Source: Candidatus Poribacteria bacterium WGA-3G
Lineage (GTDB): Bacteria > Poribacteria > WGA-4E > WGA-3G
Assembly (NCBI GenBank): GCA_000406005.1
Contig: ASZN01000119.1
Location: forward strand, 1-10,371
Length of the DNA stretch: 10,371 nt
Direction of reading: 5' to 3'
In this document: positions 5,513-10,371 of the stretch, one piece after another
Position numbering within the stretch: position 1 is the stretch's first letter
How the letters are laid out: every line of letters starts with the position of its first letter
Position numbers and translations under genes: made by a program
The notes under the pieces: model-generated
The model's database searches: none
What the model was told of the DNA's origin: nothing
What the model saw: the letters and a program-made list of their open reading frames with translations, nothing else

Positions 5513-7903
5513 TCACTCGGCAGTGTCAGATGAAGAATTCGCTTCGGCAGCTTGCTGAGGGGGTGCGCTTTTCGCGCAACGGAATCCGAGCCAGCTGTTC
5601 GTATTTGTCGGTTTATCACTACCACGATTCGCCACACCCGCGGGTCCAGGTGTGTTCCATGAACCGCCACGCGATACACGCCTTGTCTTCACACCCGTGA
5701 AATCTTCTATCAACGCCTCAATATCGGAAACACCAGCAACCGGATTTTCCTTCGGAGAATTCGTATAAAAATTCCTGTCATACTGATCCAAACACAATTC
5801 CCATACATTCCCACCCATGTCGTGCAGACCGTATCCGTTGGGTAGATAACTCCCGACGGGTAGGGTATGTTTCCCGTAATATCCGTAGTTCGCTTTACCC
5901 GGATGACGCGAATTACCCCAGACATAACGTCTACCTGTCATACCGCCGCGCGCGGCTTTCTCCCATTCTGCCTCCGTCGGGAGTCGTTTGCCTTTCCACT
6001 TCGCATACGCCATCCCTGCGTACCAACTCACATAGACAACCGGATGGTTGGCTTTTCCGCTCGGATAGTCGTCCCCGTCCCAGAGTCTGAGGTAGTTACC
6101 GTTATGGTATTCACTCGGAATGTTGTCTTTGCGCCACTCAGGGTTCGCATCAATGAACGCCTTAAACTGCGCGTTCGTCACCTCATAAGCGTCGATATAG
6201 AATTCGTCGAGATGAACGGTGTGTCTGGGCATGGCTCCTGTGATTTCATTGCTGCCCATCTGGAATTCACCCGCGGGGATGCGCACCATTTCGGCTGCTG
6301 CGTTTTCCAATTCCTGTGACGGTAAGATGCCTTTACCGACAGACTGTTTCGACCTCAAAAAATCTGTCTTTGCCGCTTCTTCTTGACCAAGTGCCTGCCT
6401 CGTTTCCGCACGGCTGCGATAGGCTTCAGTATAATCGGAATCGTGTTCAATAGCGGTATCGAAATCCGCTATTGCGCTGTCATATTCACCGAGTGCAGCC
6501 TTCGCAACGCCACGTATATGATAGGTAGTGGCTCTGTCGGCATCGAGTTGAATGGCTTTCTCGGTATCAGCGATCACCGATTGATAAAACTTCTGTGCGT
6601 CGTCGGTCTTCCCCTGCTTGGTTCGCAATTTTCCGAAGAGGTATTTCACCCATCCACGATCTTTGTAGTTTATATAATCTTCAGGGTCCAACTTGATGGC
6701 TCTGGTATAATCCTTTATCGCCGCGAGATACTGTTTTCGCGCGTTGCCGAACTCTTCCTGCTTAACGTTCAATTCCCCGAAGAGAGATTTTGCCCAGGCG
6801 CGACCGCTGTAATTTCTACTGTCGTCCGAATCCAATTTGATGGCTTCGGTATAGTCTTGAATCGCCGCAAGATACTGTTTTTGTGCCTCCGTTGTATTTC
6901 CTTGCCTGGCTTCATATTCACCGTAGTGGCAGAGCGTATGCCCGCGCCCGTTATAGTTCTCATCGCCGTCTGCATCTAATTTGATAGCCTCCGTATAGTC
7001 CTCGATCGCCGCGAGGTAGTGTCGCCGTGCATCAGCGATGCGTCCATACCTGACAATCGCCTCACCGTAGTGCGACGACATGTACCCGCGAGTTACGTAA
7101 GCCTGTGTATATTCGGCATCCAGTTCAATAGATTTATTCAGGTCATCTATCGCGGCTCTATACTGCCTATCGCTGTATTTATCCTCACCGCGCTCGTGGT
7201 AACTATACGCACGAATACGCTTCTGTTTATACCACGCCGTCAGAGGCACGACCTCCGTAGCCTCAGAAAGCAGATTCTTGAGCGTATCGGAAGGGATAGC
7301 ATAACTATAAGAATCGTCTAAAAGGGTACTGATACCGATAACGTCGCCGTTGCCGTTGAGCATGGGACCGCCACTGTTCCCCTTGGAAATATCGGCAGTC
7401 GTCTGGAGCCATTTATTTTGATAGCGGCTGTTTTGTACGGTTCCTTCGGCAAGTTTGTACGCTCCGCCACCCGGGTAGCCTATGGCGTAAACGGTCTCAC
7501 CTTTTTTAACAGTTTCGCTGCTGCCGATCGGGAGCGGGATACCTTCACCCATAACCTTCAAAACGACGAGGTCGTTCTCCATATCGTACGCTGTGACACC
7601 TTCAACCATCCAAATTGCGCCCTCACCGCTGAGTTTCGCGAAAATGGGTCCCGGACGCGCGATGACGTGAAGGTTCGTTACAATCTTATCGGCTTGGATG
7701 AAGAAACCGCTGCCTGCGTCTATCCTCACCAGGCTCCCGCCTGTAATGCGGACGACCGAGGTCTTACCTTTTTCGGATGCAAGGTCCGCTGTCAGTGTCG
7801 GCAGTTTGTCAGAAACGTTCTGCTGAGACACCACTGCACATGAGATGAGGAACACAAGCGTTAAAGTGAAAAGACTCAATAGACATTTTTCACTATATTT
7901 CAT
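5513..7903 (-). CDS. Lipoprotein: trypsin-like protease, TPRs, FGE-sulfatase fold
   Basis: This 796-residue protein is probably anchored in the envelope. A signal peptide ends in lipobox LISC (Cys22). A trypsin/HtrA-like domain (about 45-215) has an apparently complete triad: His79 in TNLHVIA, Asp111 in ENDLVVLKV and Ser177 in GNSGGP. No PDZ domain follows. Residues about 235-515 hold TPR-like units, five of them at an exact 48-residue spacing (Asp262, 310, 358, 406, 454), then one of 34. Residues about 539-778 are an FGE-sulfatase/SUMF1 domain (PAGEFQMGS, RLPTEAEWEKAARGG, GGNVWEL, RGGSW, LGFRC). The cysteine pair of formylglycine-generating enzymes is absent: Thr751 and Gly756 stand at those places, so binding or a structural role is likelier than sulfatase activation. 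It is the last gene of a three-paralogue array. The ATG at 7903 has a Shine-Dalgarno (AGAGGA). A secreted or membrane-tethered protease scaffold is inferred; its substrate is unknown. Confidence 0.88.
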   Translation of the reverse strand: MKYSEKCLLSLFTLTLVFLISCAVVSQQNVSDKLPTLTADLASEKGKTSVVRITGGSLVRIDAGSGFFIQADKIVTNLHVIARPGPIFAKLSGEGAIWMVEGVTAYDMENDLVVLKVMGEGIPLPIGSSETVKKGETVYAIGYPGGGAYKLAEGTVQNSRYQNKWLQTTADISKGNSGGPMLNGNGDVIGISTLLDDSYSYAIPSDTLKNLLSEATEVVPLTAWYKQKRIRAYSYHERGEDKYSDRQYRAAIDDLNKSIELDAEYTQAYVTRGYMSSHYGEAIVRYGRIADARRHYLAAIEDYTEAIKLDADGDENYNGRGHTLCHYGEYEARQGNTTEAQKQYLAAIQDYTEAIKLDSDDSRNYSGRAWAKSLFGELNVKQEEFGNARKQYLAAIKDYTRAIKLDPEDYINYKDRGWVKYLFGKLRTKQGKTDDAQKFYQSVIADTEKAIQLDADRATTYHIRGVAKAALGEYDSAIADFDTAIEHDSDYTEAYRSRAETRQALGQEEAAKTDFLRSKQSVGKGILPSQELENAAAEMVRIPAGEFQMGSNEITGAMPRHTVHLDEFYIDAYEVTNAQFKAFIDANPEWRKDNIPSEYHNGNYLRLWDGDDYPSGKANHPVVYVSWYAGMAYAKWKGKRLPTEAEWEKAARGGMTGRRYVWGNSRHPGKANYGYYGKHTLPVGSYLPNGYGLHDMGGNVWELCLDQYDRNFYTNSPKENPVAGVSDIEALIEDFTGVKTRRVSRGGSWNTPGPAGVANRGSDKPTNTNSWLGFRCAKSAPPQQAAEANSSSDTAE
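6542..7120 (-). repeat. 144-bp coding repeats (48-residue TPR units)
   Basis: Within the protease-TPR-FGE gene the coding DNA repeats every 144 bp. For example, the related segments starting ttgatggct, ttgatggct and ttgatagcc lie at 6693, 6837 and 6981. The encoded units share YLAAI, then DYTEAIKLD or DYTRAIKLD. The nucleotide similarity of neighbouring units suggests fairly recent internal duplication. Confidence 0.7.
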
Positions 7904-7911
7904 GAGAGATT

Positions 7912-7917
7912 TCCTCT
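7912..7917 (-). promoter_or_regulatory. Shine-Dalgarno of the protease-TPR-FGE gene
   Basis: On the minus strand AGAGGA lies 8 bases before the ATG at 7903. The 18 bases from AGGA through ATGAAA match those of the next gene upstream at 16 positions. No promoter is evident in the 49-bp gap, which fits cotranscription. Confidence 0.7.
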
Positions 7918-7952
7918 GATCTGAGTTGGTATAACGGCACGGAGCACTATGC

Positions 7953-9230
7953 CTAAACTTCAGGCTGCGATTTCAACATTCGGAGGGCATGCTGCGCTTG
8001 CTTACGTTGTCTCTGTGCTAACGAGTTTCCCGGATCTAACTTGAGAGCCTTGGCGGAATGGTTGATGACCTCTTGATAATATCGTTTTGCCTCACCGATA
8101 TCTCCTTCATCCGTCTTATCTTCGGCGATGTGAATTTTTACCTCCGCCAAATTAACGTGTGCGATCGCATACTCAGGGTTAATTTCAATCGCTTTACTGA
8201 GGTCCTCAAGTATCCCGCGTTCATCTCCAAGGTTACCTCTTGCGGATGCGCGATTGTTGTAGGCGAAGATATGTTCCGGATTAATTTCAATCATCTTATC
8301 AAAATCCTTAATAGCACTTCGGAGTTTGCTAATGCGGAGTTTTACGATACCTCGTTTAGAGTAGATTTCAACCAAGTCTGGGTTGAGTTTCAGAGCGGCA
8401 CTATAGTCTCTTATCGCGCCCCTATTTTTATTTCGTTCTGCCATTTTTTTGTCTGCTCGCGCTTCCAAAGCGTAGGCACGGACGCGTGGATATTCTTGGA
8501 ACTCATCTAATTCCATAACTTCTCTGGAACTCGCGAGGAGTTCTTTAAGCACGTTTGAAGTTATCGCTGTCCCCATCATTGAACGACTATCGCCAGCAGC
8601 GGAACCCGTCGAGTAAGCCAACACACCGATGACCTCTTGCTTGCTGTTTAGAACGGGACTCCCATTACCTGCAGCAGGGAAGTGGATTCTTATATGTAGC
8701 CATTTGTCATCTCTATACCTGCTCCGAAGATACCCTTCTGCGCCTGCACATCTCGGCTCATCCTGGCCCCCAATTGCGTAAACCGTCTCGCCTATCTCAA
8801 CGGTATCGCTATCCCCCAACGGCAATGGGCTCCCTGTCTCCTCGACTTTTAGGAGTACAAGGTTATTTTTCGTATCATAAGCGGTAATGCCTTCAATCGT
8901 ATACGCTTCGAGAAGGTCCTCATTTGGCTCGATTATCTGTTTACGATTACGTCTACGGGAGGACCGAGTCGCTCTATTGCCGAATGCCCTTTGAAAAGAA
9001 ACGGCTGAAAATGCGGCAATAGCGAGAGCATTTGATAGCGCGTCAATCGTCGTCACGATCTTGTCAGGTTCCACAAAGAATCCCGTTGTTGACGCAAGAC
9101 CAATTTTGGGATCGTCGTCTTCTGAGAAGAATATAGTGGGTCGTTTAACGTCAGGTTCTGTCAGGAAATAAACAATAGATTTTTTATTGTCTTCGATCAT
9201 CTGTCTTAACAACCTATCTTTTTTTTTCAT
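7953..9230 (-). CDS. Trypsin-like pseudoprotease with TPRs
   Basis: This 425-residue protein aligns along its length with the protease and TPR parts of its downstream neighbour but appears catalytically dead. At the His position it has Asp63 (IVTTIDALS against IVTNLHVIA). At the Asp position it has Asn123 (KNNLVLLKV against ENDLVVLKV). The GNSGGP motif is AGNGSP, placing Asn189 at the Ser position without gaps (Ser191 is two residues off). Relative to the neighbour it carries an insertion of about 25-30 residues after the His position, ending in a basic patch (about 80-98, RSSRRRNRK). TPR units end near residues 283, 317, 351 and 399, with spacing 34, 34, 48. There is no signal peptide; the N-terminus is MKKKDRLL, encoded over nine consecutive A. 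The start is supported by AAAAGGAG. It may be a cytoplasmic binding or regulatory paralogue; this is inferred. Confidence 0.85.
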   Translation of the reverse strand: MKKKDRLLRQMIEDNKKSIVYFLTEPDVKRPTIFFSEDDDPKIGLASTTGFFVEPDKIVTTIDALSNALAIAAFSAVSFQRAFGNRATRSSRRRNRKQIIEPNEDLLEAYTIEGITAYDTKNNLVLLKVEETGSPLPLGDSDTVEIGETVYAIGGQDEPRCAGAEGYLRSRYRDDKWLHIRIHFPAAGNGSPVLNSKQEVIGVLAYSTGSAAGDSRSMMGTAITSNVLKELLASSREVMELDEFQEYPRVRAYALEARADKKMAERNKNRGAIRDYSAALKLNPDLVEIYSKRGIVKLRISKLRSAIKDFDKMIEINPEHIFAYNNRASARGNLGDERGILEDLSKAIEINPEYAIAHVNLAEVKIHIAEDKTDEGDIGEAKRYYQEVINHSAKALKLDPGNSLAQRQRKQAQHALRMLKSQPEV

Positions 9231-9237
9231 GAGCGAT

Positions 9238-9245
9238 CTCCTTTT
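9238..9245 (-). promoter_or_regulatory. Shine-Dalgarno of the pseudoprotease gene
   Basis: AAAAGGAG on the minus strand lies 7 bases before the ATG at 9230. It sits in the 42-bp gap after the upstream paralogue, with no obvious promoter, and supports a start that gives a product without a signal peptide. Confidence 0.75.
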
Positions 9246-9272
9246 CTCGCTTACGACGGTAGTAAATACGAT

Positions 9273-10371
9273 TCATTTTCCCATATCTGGGTCCAGTTCC
9301 TTTGCCTTCTGAAAATCTACTATAGCCTCTTCGTGCTGATTGAGTGCCTCTTTTGCCTCCCCGCGGTCGTGATAATATAGTGCCTTCTTTGGATTAAGTT
9401 GGATGCATTCATCGAAATCTTCAATCGCACTGTTGTAATCATCAAGACCGGCTTTCGCAACACCGCGCGTATGGTAAGTCGCAGCCCTCCGAAGTTCGGT
9501 TTCTCCCGGCTTTGACTGGAGTACCTTGTCACACTCGGATACTGCTTCTTGGTAGAGGGTTTGTGCTGCTGCCGTGTTGCCTTGCTCGATTTCCAATTTT
9601 CCCATCAGGCACTTCGTCCACCCCAACTCTTTATAAACATTAGCCAAGAACAGGGTGTTCTTTGAATCTAATTGAATCGATTCGGTGTAATCGTTTATCG
9701 CCTTTTGATAAAGGGTTCGGGATCTTGCATAATTTCCGTTTTCTGCCTCAACTTCTGCCCAACGTATTCTTGTATAACCCCGACTGTAGTATCCTGTGTA
9801 AGTAGTTGGAGCAACGATGATAGCCTTGTTAGCATCGTCTATCGCTTTTTGATAATTCCCTAATTTACCGTTGGCAATACTCCGGAAGGCGTATGCCTGC
9901 ACTTTTGAAATGGCCAGGAACCTGTTGTCCGCAATAATTTTGTCATAAATTGCGATTGCTCCTTCATAGTCCCCCGACATCTGCCTTATATGTGCGCGTG
10001 TAGTGTAAAAGGTACCTTTAACCCGACCCCGCCAGATACGCCGAAATATGCCAACTTCTCTGTTAATCTTCTTACCCATATTGTACGCAGCATAGGCAAG
10101 AACCTCCGGTCGCTTTTGCCACATCGACCAAGATTCAATCTCTGCCGATGCCGCGCTCGCGAGTAATGTTTTCAATGTATTTGAAGGGATAGCGTAGCCA
10201 ACAGCTTTAGATTCAATACCTGCTGAACAGACACCTACGATTTCACCACTGCTGTTTAGGAGAGGGCAGCCACTCCACCCTGGGACGACCAATAGATTTA
10301 ACCTGAGCCGTTTACCGGGAGACTGCGCCCCCCGTATAGTGCCTTCTATCTTATTTTTTTTGTCGCCATTG
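9273..10371 (-). CDS. Trypsin-like protease with TPRs, N-terminus outside window
   Basis: About 365 C-terminal residues are visible; the frame stays open to the right edge, so the His and Asp positions and any signal peptide are not seen. The first part matches the paralogues without gaps from EGTI to the serine motif, which reads GWSGCP instead of GNSGGP. The nucleophile is kept, but its neighbours Asn and the second Gly are Trp and Cys. The shared AIPSNTLKTLLAS segment follows, then TPR units over the remaining 280 or so residues, two of them long (spacings 48 and 51) and the last of 34, ending ELDPDMGK. A TTG at 10292 is internal and not a start, because homology continues upstream of it. 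It is the first visible gene of the array and ends 42 bp before the pseudoprotease ATG. Activity is uncertain: it may be a modified or weak protease. Confidence 0.82.
   Translation of the reverse strand, partial: NGDKKNKIEGTIRGAQSPGKRLRLNLLVVPGWSGCPLLNSSGEIVGVCSAGIESKAVGYAIPSNTLKTLLASAASAEIESWSMWQKRPEVLAYAAYNMGKKINREVGIFRRIWRGRVKGTFYTTRAHIRQMSGDYEGAIAIYDKIIADNRFLAISKVQAYAFRSIANGKLGNYQKAIDDANKAIIVAPTTYTGYYSRGYTRIRWAEVEAENGNYARSRTLYQKAINDYTESIQLDSKNTLFLANVYKELGWTKCLMGKLEIEQGNTAAAQTLYQEAVSECDKVLQSKPGETELRRAATYHTRGVAKAGLDDYNSAIEDFDECIQLNPKKALYYHDRGEAKEALNQHEEAIVDFQKAKELDPDMGK

Noticed and set aside
5867..6979. Plus-strand ORFs of 150 and 198 codons within the protease-FGE gene
   Set aside because: They are shadows of a gene whose own frame encodes recognisable domains and regular repeats.
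6542..7120. CRISPR-like or satellite array from the 144-bp periodicity
   Set aside because: The period is a multiple of three, the frame is open throughout and the units translate to TPR helices.
5513..10371. NTPase-based conflict system with trypsin and FGE effectors
   Set aside because: No STAND or other NTPase is present, and the last protein carries a lipoprotein signal, so a cytoplasmic immune role is not supported here.

Overview
The window reads as a chromosomal piece of an uncultured, Gram-negative-type bacterium. It encodes two probable lipoproteins and, at two separate sites, similar GC-rich intergenic repeat arms. Large TPR proteins fused to trypsin-like and FGE-sulfatase (SUMF1) domains, with a DppD-DppF-type double ATPase nearby, remind me of Candidatus Poribacteria and related sponge or marine lineages. 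That placement is from memory and unverified. No RNA gene, CRISPR array, transposase or phage gene was seen.

Left part (1-4244, minus strand): mutL (130-2013), a complete mismatch-repair ATPase with a near-complete C-terminal endonuclease motif. Upstream of it lies a single gene for a double ATP-binding subunit of an oligopeptide/dipeptide-type importer (2184-4244). Its promoter is close to the sigma-70 consensus and places the transcription start on the A of the ATG, so the message is probably leaderless. The linker between its two ATPase halves contains a small inverted repeat and three tandem 8-mers that look like captured intergenic DNA.

Middle (4245-5512): a 360-bp divergent spacer holds both promoters and a hairpin repeat related to one at 98-113. 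A plus-strand lipoprotein gene (4605-5333) contains a two-fold internal repeat. It is followed at once by a start-less 45-codon fragment resembling its own C-terminus, then by a strong hairpin between converging genes.

Right part (5513-10371, minus strand): three tandem paralogues, spaced by 42 and 49 bp, each a trypsin/HtrA-like domain followed by TPRs. Transcription order is: a gene entering from the right edge (catalytic-Ser motif GWSGCP); a middle gene that has lost all three triad residues and has no signal peptide; and a last gene that is a lipoprotein with an intact His-Asp-Ser triad, six TPR-like units and a C-terminal FGE-sulfatase fold lacking the catalytic cysteine pair. The last two genes share a nearly identical ribosome-binding leader, and all three share an unusual 48-residue TPR unit. 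This array, combining one intact protease with a pseudo-protease and a possibly altered one, is the most promising candidate for an undescribed system. Its biological role cannot be read from the sequence.
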